Shown piece by piece: positions 37,565-46,795 of a DNA stretch of 64,000 nt (position 1 is the first letter of the stretch; every line of letters begins with the position of its first letter). This DNA is from an uncultured delta proteobacterium (GTDB lineage: Bacteria > Desulfobacterota > Desulfovibrionia > Desulfovibrionales > Desulfovibrionaceae). The notes beneath the pieces were generated by a model. It saw nothing but the letters and a program-made list of their open reading frames with translations, made no database searches and was not told the origin of the DNA. Both the position numbers and the translations under genes were made by a program. The stretch is from NCBI GenBank assembly GCA_903843965.1, contig CAIMRY010000029.1:1-64000 (forward strand). The letters are read 5' to 3'.

Positions 37565-39907
37565 ATGGCGGGCAAAATCGCAGGACACAGCGCGGGCGCA
37601 CTGGCCGCAGGCGCAGGTGGCGCTATCGACGAAAAATCCGGCGGCAGAAAGCTCTGCATCCACGGGCATTTCTACCAGCCCCCCAGGGAAGACCCCTGGA
37701 TGGACACCATCTTCCCCGAAGGCAGCGCCGCCCCGGCCAGGCACTGGAACGAGCGCATCTGCGGCGAAAGCTACGCCCCACTGGCCTGGGCCAGGCGCTT
37801 GGACGGGGACGGCCGGATCATCGAGATCGTCAACTGCTACGAGTGGATGAGCTTCAACTTCGGCCCCACCCTGCTCACCTGGATGGAGCAGCAGGCCCCG
37901 GACACCTACGCCCGCGTGCTGGAGGGCGACCGCGCCAGCCTGGCCCGCCTGGGCCACGGCAACGCCATCGCCCAGATCCACCACCACGTCATCATGCCCC
38001 TGGCCACGGACCTGGAGAAGCGCGCGGAGATCGCCTGGGCCCTGGCCGACTTCGAGGCGCGCTTTGGCCGCCGGGCCGAGGGCCTGTGGCTCTCCGAGGC
38101 CGCCGTGGACACGCGCACCCTGGAGCTTCTGGCCGAGGCCGGGGTCGCCTTCACCATCCTGGCCCCGCGCCAGGCCAGGGAGACCGCCGACATCCTCCCC
38201 AAGGGCAAGGGGCAGGACAACTGGACCAAGGTGGACGAGGCCAGCCTGGACATCCGCGAGCCCTACCTGGTGGAGCTGCCGGGAGGCCGCAGCATCAGCG
38301 TATATTTCTACAACGGGCCGCTGTCCCAGGCCGTGGCCTTCGAGGGCCTGCTGCGCCACGGCGACGTCTTCTGGGGCAGGCTTTCCGGCCAGACCGGGCA
38401 GGGCCTGCTGGCCCTGGCCACGGACGGGGAGACCTACGGCCACCACTTCAAGTTCGGCGAGATGGCCCTGGCCTTCGCCCTGGCCCAGGCCAGGGACGGG
38501 GCCGACGGCGTGCGGCTGACCAACTACGCCGCGTACCTGGCGGAAAACCCGCCCAGGCGGCGCGCGCGCATCCACGAGAACTCCTCCTGGAGCTGCGTCC
38601 ACGGCGTGGAGCGCTGGCGCGCGGACTGCGGCTGCTGCGCCGAGCACCGGCCCGGCTGGAACCAGCTCTGGCGCGGCCCCCTGCGCGACGGCCTGCGCGC
38701 GGTGAAGGACCGCCTGGACCGTCACCACCTGGACCTCGGCCAGGCCCTGTTCCGCGACGCCGAGGAGGCCGTGGTCGCCTACGGCCAGGTCCTTGCCGGT
38801 CTGCTGGACGCGAAGGGCTTCGAGGCCGCGCACTTCCGGCCGGGCCTGTCCGCAGCCCAGCGCGACACGGCCTGGAAGCTTTTGACCATCCAGAAATGGG
38901 CGCTCTCGTCCTTTGCCAGTTGCGCCTGGTTCTTCGACGACCTGGGGCGCATTGAGCCGCTGAACGCCCTGACCTTCGCCCTGCGGGCCATGGGCCTGGC
39001 GCAGCGCACCGGCCTGGAGGACCTGGAGCCGCTGCTCCTGTCGCACCTGGGCCAGGCCAGCTCCAACGACCCGGCCCTGGGCAGCGGGCACGACCTCTGG
39101 ACCCGCGAGATACGCCCCCGGCGCGAGACCACGGAAAGCATCCTGGCCCAGGCCTTGGTGCGCCTGTGGGCCGAGGACCGCCTGCCTGCCCCCGGCGCCA
39201 GCGCAACGGTCTCCTGGCCGGGGCTCAGCGTCGAGATCGTTATGGGCCAGGCCCCCGCCGCCAATGAGCTGACGGGCGCGGCGCGCATCACCTGGGCGCG
39301 CGAGTCTGGCGGCGACCACTGCAGCTGGAAGTGGGAACGCACGGACGGCGGCGGTCCGCTGGCCGGGTGCATGCAGGTGGAGCACACCGCCGCCACCAGG
39401 GCCTTCACCAAGTGCGTTCCGGCCTCGTACCTGACCTGGGGCAAGCGCCAGGACCTGGCCCTGGCCTGGATATGCCGGGCCGAGGCCGACTCCTGGACCG
39501 AGCTGTGCGCCGAGGCCAGGGAGGGCACGCACCTGTTCCTGCCCTACCGCGAGGCCCAGACCACGCAGACCGGCGCCGATCTCTGGGGACGACTGTGGTC
39601 AGCCCTGTGCTGGCAGTGCATTCTGGGCACGGTGGTGCCCGGACGCGACTTCCTGGACTTTCTCAAGGGCCTGGTGCCGGTCCACCCGGAGCGCGCCCTT
39701 TTGGCCCGGCGCGTGGGCCAGGCCCTGGTGGAGCTGCTCACGCCCGCAGACCCGAATTATGCCGAGGTGCGGCGCATCATGGAGCGCGCGGCCACTGTGG
39801 GCGTGGAGCCGGAGCTCTGGTCCGCGCAGAACCTCTACTGGTCGCGCCTGCGCGGCAGGCCCGCAAGCCGCGAGGCCGGGCTGGTTCTCGGCTTCGATAT
39901 GGACTGA
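37565..39907 (+). CDS. Glycoside hydrolase family 57-like protein (DUF3536 type)
   Basis: A 780-residue cytoplasmic protein. Of two in-frame ATGs the one at 37565 has AAAGGA at proper distance. The N-terminus KLCIHGHFYQPPREDPW and the following NERICGESYAPL are the GH57-like (beta/alpha)7-barrel opening with its metal/active-site histidines. ATDGETYGHHFKFGE lies in the barrel and holds a likely catalytic aspartate. The C-terminal half is the all-helical DUF3536-type region. GH57 enzymes act on alpha-glucans (amylase, branching enzyme, transferase). The precise activity is unknown, and no other glycogen gene is adjacent. Confidence 0.8.
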   Translation: MAGKIAGHSAGALAAGAGGAIDEKSGGRKLCIHGHFYQPPREDPWMDTIFPEGSAAPARHWNERICGESYAPLAWARRLDGDGRIIEIVNCYEWMSFNFGPTLLTWMEQQAPDTYARVLEGDRASLARLGHGNAIAQIHHHVIMPLATDLEKRAEIAWALADFEARFGRRAEGLWLSEAAVDTRTLELLAEAGVAFTILAPRQARETADILPKGKGQDNWTKVDEASLDIREPYLVELPGGRSISVYFYNGPLSQAVAFEGLLRHGDVFWGRLSGQTGQGLLALATDGETYGHHFKFGEMALAFALAQARDGADGVRLTNYAAYLAENPPRRRARIHENSSWSCVHGVERWRADCGCCAEHRPGWNQLWRGPLRDGLRAVKDRLDRHHLDLGQALFRDAEEAVVAYGQVLAGLLDAKGFEAAHFRPGLSAAQRDTAWKLLTIQKWALSSFASCAWFFDDLGRIEPLNALTFALRAMGLAQRTGLEDLEPLLLSHLGQASSNDPALGSGHDLWTREIRPRRETTESILAQALVRLWAEDRLPAPGASATVSWPGLSVEIVMGQAPAANELTGAARITWARESGGDHCSWKWERTDGGGPLAGCMQVEHTAATRAFTKCVPASYLTWGKRQDLALAWICRAEADSWTELCAEAREGTHLFLPYREAQTTQTGADLWGRLWSALCWQCILGTVVPGRDFLDFLKGLVPVHPERALLARRVGQALVELLTPADPNYAEVRRIMERAATVGVEPELWSAQNLYWSRLRGRPASREAGLVLGFDMD

Positions 39908-40028
39908 AGTCCTGGGCTTCGACGCGGACCAGGACCGCGCCCAGGACCTGGGTTGCGGACCACGGCCCTTGCCCTGCGCCCCGAGGCAGGGTAGAGGCGG
40001 CTGACGAAACCACACCCGGAGGCTCGCC

Positions 40029-40652
40029 TTGCTCACGGAAGTCATCTCAGAATTCGCCATCCACGTCCTGGACACCACCGGCTATGCCGGGGCCGCCTTT
40101 CTCATGGGCCTGGAAAGCATGGTTTTTCCGGTCCCGAGCGAGGCCGTGATGCCCTTTGTCGGCTTCCTGGTGGCCGACGGCAAGTGGGGCCTCATCCAAG
40201 CCATCCTGGCCACCAGCCTGGGCTCGTTTCTGGGCTCGTACCTGTCCTATCTCATGGGCTATTATGGCGGGCGGCCCTTTGTGCTCAGCGTGGGCAAGTA
40301 CCTGCTGCTGGACGTGCACGACCTGGAGATGACCGAGCGCTTCTTCCACCGCCGGGGCGGCGCGCTGACCCTGTTCCTCTGCCGCTTCATCCCGGTGGTG
40401 CGGCACCTGGTCTCCATCCCGGCGGGCATCGGCAAGATGCGCTTCTGGCCCTTTGCCTTGGCCACGACCATTGGCGCAACCCTGTGGAACAGCTTCCTGC
40501 TTTACTGCGGATACAAGCTGCGCGAGAACTGGAGCATGGTCCAGACCTACCGCCACCATTTCGACGCGCTCATCGTGGGCATGCTGGCGGCCAGCATCGC
40601 CTGGTACGTGTGGTACAAGCTGAGGCGCAGGCGGGCCGTGCGCGCCGAGTAG
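40029..40652 (+). CDS. DedA-family membrane protein
   Basis: A 207-residue protein of the DedA/SNARE-associated group. A TTG at 40029 with GGAGG seven bases ahead is the likely start. The family pattern is present: ESMVFPVPSEAVMPFVGFL, then a re-entrant part, then FLCRFIPVVRHLVSIPAGIGKM with the conserved arginine. Members help flip undecaprenyl phosphate or phospholipids and keep the proton motive force. It is followed by a strong terminator. Confidence 0.9.
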   Translation: MLTEVISEFAIHVLDTTGYAGAAFLMGLESMVFPVPSEAVMPFVGFLVADGKWGLIQAILATSLGSFLGSYLSYLMGYYGGRPFVLSVGKYLLLDVHDLEMTERFFHRRGGALTLFLCRFIPVVRHLVSIPAGIGKMRFWPFALATTIGATLWNSFLLYCGYKLRENWSMVQTYRHHFDALIVGMLAASIAWYVWYKLRRRRAVRAE

Positions 40653-40667
40653 CTCAATGAATGCGTG

Positions 40668-40712
40668 AAGCCCCCGGCACTCCGATTTGGGAGCGCCGGG
40701 GGCTTTCTTGTT
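40668..40712 (+). terminator. Terminator after the DedA gene (copy A)
   Basis: AAGCCCCCGGC pairs with GCCGGGGGCTT around an imperfect loop and is followed by TCTTGTTTT. A copy with 36 of 39 bases identical lies 964 bp downstream, on the other side of the TIR-like gene. Confidence 0.9.
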
Positions 40713-40760
40713 TTCGCTTAGTGCTTTTGCACACATTGAGGTCAACGCCCTAGCCCAAAC

Positions 40761-40789
40761 TTGACCAGAATTGAATAAATTTATACAGC
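40761..40789 (+). promoter_or_regulatory. Possible sigma-70 promoter of the TIR-like gene
   Basis: TTGACC at 40761-40766 and TATACA at 40782-40787 are separated by 15 bp in an AT-rich stretch 32-60 bp before the ATG. Spacing is a little short, so this is tentative. Confidence 0.4.
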
Positions 40790-40820
40790 TTAATGAGCAC
40801 AAAGTATGGGGGGCATTTTA

Positions 40821-41615
40821 ATGAACAAATGTGACTATTCAGGATATTGGACTGGCGAGTTTGAAGGGACAAACAGAGGAGGTATCGCTTTTAACCTTCA
40901 GCAACATGGTGAAACAATTTCTGGAACAGCACGAGTTTACGAACCGCTGCTTGGACAATATGAATTCAGCGTATCTGGTCATGCAAAAGATAAAATATTA
41001 CTCAACCTTACTCCATTAGCTAGCTCACAAGTTGAAGGTGTTGGGAATGCCAAAATTTCTGGACAATACATCAGTAAAGGAGTGCTTTCAGGGAATTGGA
41101 GCACAGACATTGGCACTGAAGGTGTGTTCACAGCAACGTTATCGCAAAAAAAAGAGCTGCCTAAAGATAATTCTGTGTTTATAGTACATGGCCATGACGA
41201 TGGTGCAGTATCTAAAGTCGCTAGATTTCTCGAAAAATGTAAAATTGATTATACAATTTTAAGTGAGCAACTGAGCCAAGGAATGACTGTCATAGAAAAG
41301 TTTGAAGAGTATGCTCTAAAAGCTGGTTTTGCAATAATACTGATGACACCTGATGACATAGGTTATCCAAAAGATGAAGAGGATCAGAAACGATTCCGCC
41401 CGAGGCAGAATGTAATTTTCGAACTCGGTTACTTTTCTGCAACACTTGGGAGAAACAAGACAATAGTGTTCACAAAAGGTGACGTAGAATTCCCATCTGA
41501 TCTTCTTGGCCTTGTTTATGTACCATTAGACAGTGGAGAAGGATGGAAAATAGCACTCGTGCGCGAGTTGCTTGCTGCTGGTTTTGACATTGACCTGAAA
41601 GCAGTGTTCACCTAA
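40821..41615 (+). CDS. TIR-like nucleotide-binding protein with N-terminal beta-rich domain
   Basis: A 264-residue protein. The ATG at 40821 is preferred over 40806 because GGGGGG then lies at normal distance. Residues ~118-264 form the bacterial TIR-like domain (Pfam PF10137 type): VFIVHGHDDG, then GMTVIEKFEEYA with Glu159 and Glu162, ILMTPDDIGYP, RPRQNVIFELGYFSATLGR and FPSDLLGLVYVPLD. Proteins of this group include NAD-degrading antiphage effectors. Residues ~5-112 are predicted beta strands (SGYWTGEFEGTNRG, ISGTARV, VLSGNWSTD), resembling a small ligand-binding barrel, which could be the sensor. The gene is AT-rich compared with all neighbours and bracketed by two near-identical terminators, so it looks acquired. 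The catalytic residue and trigger are inferred, not shown. Confidence 0.8.
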   Translation: MNKCDYSGYWTGEFEGTNRGGIAFNLQQHGETISGTARVYEPLLGQYEFSVSGHAKDKILLNLTPLASSQVEGVGNAKISGQYISKGVLSGNWSTDIGTEGVFTATLSQKKELPKDNSVFIVHGHDDGAVSKVARFLEKCKIDYTILSEQLSQGMTVIEKFEEYALKAGFAIILMTPDDIGYPKDEEDQKRFRPRQNVIFELGYFSATLGRNKTIVFTKGDVEFPSDLLGLVYVPLDSGEGWKIALVRELLAAGFDIDLKAVFT

Positions 41616-41630
41616 CCAGAAGCAAGTAGA

Positions 41631-41675
41631 AAAGCCCCCGGCACTCCGAATCAGGAGCGCCGGGGGCTTTTTGTC
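41631..41675. terminator. Terminator after the TIR-like gene (copy B), possibly bidirectional
   Basis: The stem arms equal those of copy A; only three loop bases differ. It has T-runs on both sides, so it may end both the TIR-like gene and the convergent chemoreceptor gene. Confidence 0.88.
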
Positions 41676-41698
41676 GGCTGTGGCCGAAGTGACTGGCG

Positions 41699-43795
41699 CT
41701 AGCGGAAGAGAATCTCGGCCCGGGCGGTCTCGGGGTCCAGCACCTGCACGGTGATGTCCACCGGGGTCTTGAAGTGCTCAGACGCGCCGCGCAGGATGCC
41801 CTCGAAGTAGTGGTGGTACCCGCGCTTGGACTTGTAGATCATGGTCAGCTTGTTGCCCCGCTCCTCGTAGCTGAACCTGGGCGGGATGATGCCCGGATTG
41901 GCCTTGGTCAGGTTGGCGTGGGTGTCGTTCATGGTCAGGTAGAATTCCTTCAGGGTCTTGGCCTTGAAGTACGGCTTGTACATCTTGTGGAACTGCCCGA
42001 TGGTGTACTTGCCCAGGTCCACGAACACGCTCTTGGCATCCTTGCCGCTCTCCTTGACCAAAACGTCGGCCATCTGGCGCAGCACCTGGTCGGGGTAGCT
42101 CTGGGCGGGCAGGAACACCGGGTTGCCCAACTCGTCCAAGACCTTGGCGTGCACCCCCTCGCCGTACTTGCTCTTGATGAAGTCGAGCATGATCTTGGGC
42201 AGGATGCCCTTCATCTGGCCGTGGGAGGCGCGCAGCTTGGTGGCGTCGGCCTTGTTGGCGGTGAAGATCATGGACATCCGCAGCAGGTTCTGGGACAGCT
42301 CGGCCAGGTCGCGGGTGGCGCTGGCGGCCTGGCCCGCGCCCTCTTCCGTCTCCTTGGCGATGCCCGCGATGTCCTCGATGTTCTTGTTTATTTCCTCGGC
42401 TGCGGCGGACTGCTCCTCGGCGGCGGTGGCGATCTGGGCCACGCGCATGGTGACGTCCTCGATGCGCCGCATGATCTCTTCCAGGGACTGGCCGGTGCGG
42501 TTGGACAGATCCGTGCTCTTCTCGACCTGGCGCTCGGTTTCGCGCATGGTGGCCACGGCGTTCTGGGAGCGCTCCTGGATCTCGCGGATGGAGTTCTCCA
42601 CCTCCTTGGTGGCGGTCATGGTCTTTTCGGCCAGCTTGCGCACCTCGTCGGCCACGACGGCGAAGCCGCGCCCGGCGTCGCCCGCGCGCGCCGCCTCGAT
42701 GGCGGCGTTCAGAGCCAGGAGGTTGGTCTGGTCGGCAATGTCGTTGATGACGTTGATGATGCGGTCGATCTCTGCGGCCTGGGAGTCGAGCTGGCCCAAC
42801 ACCCCGGCCAGCTTGCGCGAAGACTCGGCCACCTGGTTGATGCCGGTGACGCTCTCGCGCACCAGCTGCACCCCGTCCGTGGCGGCCTTGCTTGCCGTGG
42901 CCGCGGCCTCGGAGGACTGGGAGGCGTTCTGCGCCACCTCAAGCACGGTGGCGGTCATCTCCTCCATGGCCGTGGAAACGCTTTCGGTCTGGGCCTTTTG
43001 CCGCTGCGCGCCGCGCGCCTGCTCGTCGGCCGAGGCGGACAGCTCCTCCGAGGCCGAGGCCACGCGCTGGGCCAGATCGTTGATGGAGTTGCCCACCTGG
43101 AGCATCTGGTCCTGCTGCCTGGCCAGCTCGGCCTGCTGCTCCTTGATTTTTTTCAGGTCCGTGAGGCAGACCACCGCGCCGATGACCGCGCCCTTGACAT
43201 CCTTGAAGCAGTTGATGCTGGCGAACACATCCAGCTCGGCATTGTTCCAGAGGGTCACGTGGAGCTCTTCGGCCATGCTGCCCTTTTCGGCCATGATGCG
43301 CTCGGCGATGGACTGGCCTTTGCGCCCGTAGAAGGCCTCGGACACGGTCTTGCCCATGACGTCGCCCTCGGCGCGCATCAAGATGGCGAGCATGGAGTTG
43401 CTCACGTGGGTGATGGTGCCCGTCGCGTTGCACAAAAGAAACGGCATGCCCACGGCCTGCACCGCGCCCCGGTAGTACTCACGGCGATGCATGTTGTACT
43501 CCACCACCTCGGACACCAGGGCCGCAAGCTCACCCAGGGGCGGCCAGGAGCGCACTTCGTCGAACAGAAATTCGCGTTTTCGCGTATTCAGACGCAGCAG
43601 CCCGGCCTTCAGCCCATCGGTTCCCGGCCCCTGCCCAGACGCCAGGTATGCGGCCAGGGCCACAAGGACCACAGCCAGTCCCAGGGCCACCCATTGGTTG
43701 GCGGCGAAATGCGCCGCAGCGATAAAGGCGGCGGCGGCCACGCCGAGTGCCCAGAGAGCCGTGGCCGGGGGGATGCTTTTCTGCTGTGCGCTCAT
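41699..43795 (-). CDS. Methyl-accepting chemotaxis protein with PAS and C-terminal H-NOX domains
   Basis: A 698-residue transducer. The ATG at 43795 (MSAQQKS) follows AAGGAG. Two membrane helices lie at about 12-57, with almost no periplasmic loop. A PAS-like domain lies near 115-225 ([18 protein letters not shown]), and the signalling coiled coil about 230-500 has the hairpin tip [20 protein letters not shown]. Residues 528-698 match the haem-nitric oxide/oxygen binding fold: [18 protein letters not shown] at its start, proximal His626, and Tyr654-Ser656-Arg658 in YKSKR. Counted from residue 528 these fall at 99, 127, 129 and 131, against 102, 131, 133 and 135 in characterised H-NOX. It is likely an intracellular NO or O2 chemoreceptor. 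Confidence 0.9.
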   Translation of the reverse strand: MSAQQKSIPPATALWALGVAAAAFIAAAHFAANQWVALGLAVVLVALAAYLASGQGPGTDGLKAGLLRLNTRKREFLFDEVRSWPPLGELAALVSEVVEYNMHRREYYRGAVQAVGMPFLLCNATGTITHVSNSMLAILMRAEGDVMGKTVSEAFYGRKGQSIAERIMAEKGSMAEELHVTLWNNAELDVFASINCFKDVKGAVIGAVVCLTDLKKIKEQQAELARQQDQMLQVGNSINDLAQRVASASEELSASADEQARGAQRQKAQTESVSTAMEEMTATVLEVAQNASQSSEAAATASKAATDGVQLVRESVTGINQVAESSRKLAGVLGQLDSQAAEIDRIINVINDIADQTNLLALNAAIEAARAGDAGRGFAVVADEVRKLAEKTMTATKEVENSIREIQERSQNAVATMRETERQVEKSTDLSNRTGQSLEEIMRRIEDVTMRVAQIATAAEEQSAAAEEINKNIEDIAGIAKETEEGAGQAASATRDLAELSQNLLRMSMIFTANKADATKLRASHGQMKGILPKIMLDFIKSKYGEGVHAKVLDELGNPVFLPAQSYPDQVLRQMADVLVKESGKDAKSVFVDLGKYTIGQFHKMYKPYFKAKTLKEFYLTMNDTHANLTKANPGIIPPRFSYEERGNKLTMIYKSKRGYHHYFEGILRGASEHFKTPVDITVQVLDPETARAEILFR

Positions 43796-44069
43796 GAACG
43801 ACTCCTTTGTGCCAAATACAGATATCCAAAGGAAGGAATGAACCCTCACATGCCGGGCTGCACGCAACGCGTCTCCGGCTCATCGGACCGTCTCGACTCA
43901 AACTTTACTCTTAGTACTATTTCAACAAATAGCGCTGGAAATTGCAACAAGATACGCACTCAGCTCCGGCCCGAGGAGCCCCATCCGCGCGCATTGACTT
44001 GGCGGCCCGCTTTTGGCAACGTCCACAACGCTTCGGCAGCAGGGCATCCTCCCGCTTCCGGGGCCAGAC

Positions 44070-44157
44070 GGAGGGGTGGCCGAGCGGCTCAAGGCGGTGG
44101 TCTTGAAAACCACTGACGGGCAACCGTCCGGGGGTTCGAATCCCTCCCCCTCCGCCA
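44070..44157 (+). tRNA. tRNA-Ser (anticodon UGA)
   Basis: An 88-nt cloverleaf with a long variable arm. The acceptor stem is GGAGGGG with CCCCTCC, then G and the encoded CCA. The anticodon stem GTGGT/ACCAC encloses CTTGAAA, giving UGA. The T arm holds GTTCGAAT. The integrase gene begins 174 bp past its 3' end, and the tRNA gene stays intact. Confidence 0.95.
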
Positions 44158-44260
44158 AAAGAAAATCTAGCCTAGTCCGAAACAGCACAAAACATCAAGG
44201 AAATCAGCTAGAAATACCGGAACCCGTGTCCGGTATCCTCTAACTGTGTCTATTGACACC

Positions 44261-44298
44261 TGGGGGCACTTGGGGGCATTGCTGGGGGCACGGGGGCA
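44261..44298 (+). repeat. Four (T/C)GGGGGCA octamers at the left end of the element
   Basis: Copies begin at 44261, 44271, 44283 and 44291, all on the same strand. An inverted TGCCCCCA at 44324-44331 abuts the integrase start codon. The same octamer appears three times at the right end. The placement suggests integrase arm sites or regulator binding sites. Confidence 0.55.
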
Positions 44299-44331
44299 TT
44301 TTGAGCCCTCACAAGCGGGAGGATGCCCCCA

Positions 44332-45582
44332 ATGTCCGGCAAACTTACTGACGTAGCCATTCGCAACGCCAAGCCCGGCCCGAAGCCTTGCCGAATGTTT
44401 GACGGCGGCGGCCTTTACCTCGAAATCTCCCCGGCGGGGGGCAAGCTCTGGCGGCTCAAGTACCGCTTTGGCGGCAAAGAGAAGCGCCTGAGCCTGGGGG
44501 CATATCCAGAGGTGCCCCTGTCGCAAGCCGCGAAGGATGCCCCCAAGGGAGCCCGGCAAAAGGCTTTCGAGGCCCGCTCTCTCTTGGCTGAGGGCATTGA
44601 CCCCGGAGCCGTCAAGCAAGCTAAAAAAGCTGTTGAACGCGCCCAAGAGGAAACCTTTCAGGCCATAGCCGAGGAATGGTTTCAAGAGTTCCGCCATACC
44701 TGGACGGACAGCACGGCGGAAACGATCATTTCCCGCCTGCGCATGGACGTGTTCCCCTTCCTTGGCGGCAGGCCCATGCGCGAGATCACGCCCCCGGAGC
44801 TTCTGGCCGTCATTCGCCGCATAGCCTCACGCGGGGCCGTGGAAACAGCCCGCCGGGACATGCAGAAGTGCGGGCAGATATTCCGCTACGCCGTTGCCAC
44901 GGGCCGGGCGGAACGCGACGTTACCGCAGACCTTCGCGGGGCGATTCCTCCCCCTACCAAACGCCACTTTGCCAGCATCCACAACCCGGCGGAGATCGGG
45001 GAGCTTTTGCGGGCCATTGACGCCTACCGGGGCTCTCCCGTGACGCGCTGCGCCCTGCGGCTGGCCCCGCTCACCTTTGTGCGGCCTGGGGAGCTGCGCC
45101 GGGCGGAGTGGTCCGAAATCGACATGGAAAAGGCCGAATGGCGCATACCCGCCGCCAGGATGAAGATGCGCGAACTTCATATTGTGCCGCTCTCCCGGCA
45201 AGCCCTAGACGTGCTGCGCGAGTTGCAGCCGATCACTGGCGGGGGCGTGTACGTGTTCCCCGGCGGGCGGTCCGCTGCCCGGCCAATGAGTGAAAATGCC
45301 GTCCTGGCCGCCCTGCGCCGCATGGGCTATGAGCGCGGCGAAATGACCGGGCACGGCTTCCGCTCTATGGCGTCCACCATTCTGCACGAACAGGGCTGGC
45401 CTTCTGACGTGGTGGAACGCCAGCTTGCCCACGGTGAACGGAACAAGGTCAAGGCAAGCTACAACTTTGCGCAACATTTGCCTGAGCGCCGGAAGATGAT
45501 GCAGGCTTGGGCGGATTACTTGGACGCGCTGCGCGAAGGTGGCCGGGTGGTACCCATATTCAAGGCGACTGCCGGAGAATGA
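44332..45582 (+). CDS. int: Tyrosine-type site-specific integrase
   Basis: A 416-residue phage-type integrase. The ATG at 44332 is preferred over 44323 because GGGAGG is then nine bases away. The N-terminal arm-binding domain (DUF4102 type) is clear: LTDVAIRNAKPGPKP, LYLEISPAGGKLWRLKY and EKRLSLGAYPEVPL. The catalytic residues are Arg251 (VRPGELRRAEW), His341 and Arg344 (GHGFRS), His367 (AHGERN) and nucleophile Tyr377 (ASYNFA). The gene points away from the tRNA, and its product should recombine the tRNA-Ser 3' end with the element's att site. The P4-type family commonly uses tRNA genes, in line with its position here. Confidence 0.95.
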   Translation: MSGKLTDVAIRNAKPGPKPCRMFDGGGLYLEISPAGGKLWRLKYRFGGKEKRLSLGAYPEVPLSQAAKDAPKGARQKAFEARSLLAEGIDPGAVKQAKKAVERAQEETFQAIAEEWFQEFRHTWTDSTAETIISRLRMDVFPFLGGRPMREITPPELLAVIRRIASRGAVETARRDMQKCGQIFRYAVATGRAERDVTADLRGAIPPPTKRHFASIHNPAEIGELLRAIDAYRGSPVTRCALRLAPLTFVRPGELRRAEWSEIDMEKAEWRIPAARMKMRELHIVPLSRQALDVLRELQPITGGGVYVFPGGRSAARPMSENAVLAALRRMGYERGEMTGHGFRSMASTILHEQGWPSDVVERQLAHGERNKVKASYNFAQHLPERRKMMQAWADYLDALREGGRVVPIFKATAGE

Positions 45583-45587
45583 AGCAA

Positions 45588-45624
45588 GAAAAGCCGCGAG
45601 CCCTTGCGGGGTGGCGGCCTTTCG
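45588..45624 (+). terminator. Probable terminator of int
   Basis: AAAGCCGC pairs with GCGGCCTTT around a 17-nt loop, six bases past the stop. The T-run is short. Confidence 0.55.
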
Positions 45625-45801
45625 GGTGATGATCGTGCTCGGCGCGGCTTGTGCGGGGCCTCGCATGGGGAGAATATAAGCTCGCAGTTGCACAGTGTCA
45701 ATATTTCCAGGGTCTAGGGGCGGCCTAATTACCCGCCCCGAAAAGCCGCTACCCTGGCGGCCTGGCCCTGGACTCTACCAGGGGAAAGCGAAGGGGGCGT
45801 T

Positions 45802-46698
45802 ATGGCGTCTAGCAAGCCAAATGGTCACGACTTCAAAAAGTACAGCTTTTGGGCATGGCAATACACCGCCAGAAACAAAGAGTTTATCGAGAAGCGTACT
45901 TTTTTATGCGATTTTGTTGGGGCATTAGAGAACAATGGAGTAATGTCTAAATATGTTGACCTAGATACTGTAGCACGTAAGAACAGATGGGAAGATAGCG
46001 ATAGTATATTACTCAGGAGTCCAGTGCAGCATGGCTTGTCAACTCGCCGCCCAACTGAAGAAGAGCACGGACTTGCGCAGACAGCTCTTGGACTACAACA
46101 ATTCTTTTCGAGCCTAAACTATAATTATTCTGATATTGGAATAGATCAGACACTTGCCAACAATATCATTAACAACTTAAAAACCTATGCAGAGAAGTAT
46201 TCCTATCCAGAGAAACAAGTATACACATCATGGTATCCATTTCAATCAGATAGAATGCTGGTAGAAGATGATCAAAATTTATCTACCGGGCTTTTCAACA
46301 CCAGAATCGGCAAGAATTTTGGAGGAAAGCGCAAGGTTCTAATAGATTTCTCATTGCCAATCGAAACAATATTATCCGAGGTGCGGGCTATCTATGAGCA
46401 ACTTAATAGTGCTGGAAGCGATGAATTATATAGTGCTATTAAAAAAAATATCCGTTCAAAATCCGGTGTAACCACCATTAGTGACGCGCCAAGGGCGATA
46501 GGCCTTTGGCTTTGGGACTACATTCACGCCAACTCATGCAGGCAGAATGAGGCCATTCGTAAATTGGGGGAAACAGGGCACCTCAGATTGTTGAATATGG
46601 AAAACTTAGAAGATACAGACCTACGCTTTTTTTTGCGTCGCACCAAGGCGTGCATTGTTGCCAGGGAAGTCCTGTCGTTTTCAAAAAAGGGAACCTAG
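45802..46698 (+). CDS. Unknown AT-rich cargo gene of the element
   Basis: A 298-residue protein, ATG 45802 after AAGGGGG. It is clearly AT-rich against the integrase and primase. The N-terminal KYSFWAWQYTARNKEFI weakly recalls the AWEFLRRN segment found at the start of DUF2285/DUF6499-type regulators of mobile elements. The rest (IEQLNS-like helices, IGLWLWDYIHANSC, LRFFLRRTKACIVARE) matches no family I know. The predicted protein is soluble and mostly helical. The location between int and the replication block is where satellites and islands often carry cargo. Regulator or defence gene are both possible. Confidence 0.6.
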   Translation: MASSKPNGHDFKKYSFWAWQYTARNKEFIEKRTFLCDFVGALENNGVMSKYVDLDTVARKNRWEDSDSILLRSPVQHGLSTRRPTEEEHGLAQTALGLQQFFSSLNYNYSDIGIDQTLANNIINNLKTYAEKYSYPEKQVYTSWYPFQSDRMLVEDDQNLSTGLFNTRIGKNFGGKRKVLIDFSLPIETILSEVRAIYEQLNSAGSDELYSAIKKNIRSKSGVTTISDAPRAIGLWLWDYIHANSCRQNEAIRKLGETGHLRLLNMENLEDTDLRFFLRRTKACIVAREVLSFSKKGT

Positions 46699-46708
46699 TT
46701 TGCCTCAC

Positions 46709-46744
46709 AGGAACCCGGAACTAACGTACTAATAAGGGTTCTTT
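46709..46744 (+). terminator. Probable terminator after the cargo gene
   Basis: GGAACCC pairs with GGGTTC across an AT-rich loop and is followed by TTTT. It separates the cargo gene from the AlpA operon. Confidence 0.5.
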
Positions 46745-46795
46745 TCACTGAATTTTCATCCTGCATAGAACGACTTCCAACAAAGGAGTTGTTCT

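Noticed and set aside
40668-41675. The terminator pair as inverted repeats of an insertion sequence
   Set aside because: The two copies are direct hairpins with terminator features, the enclosed gene is not a transposase, and no target duplication was seen.
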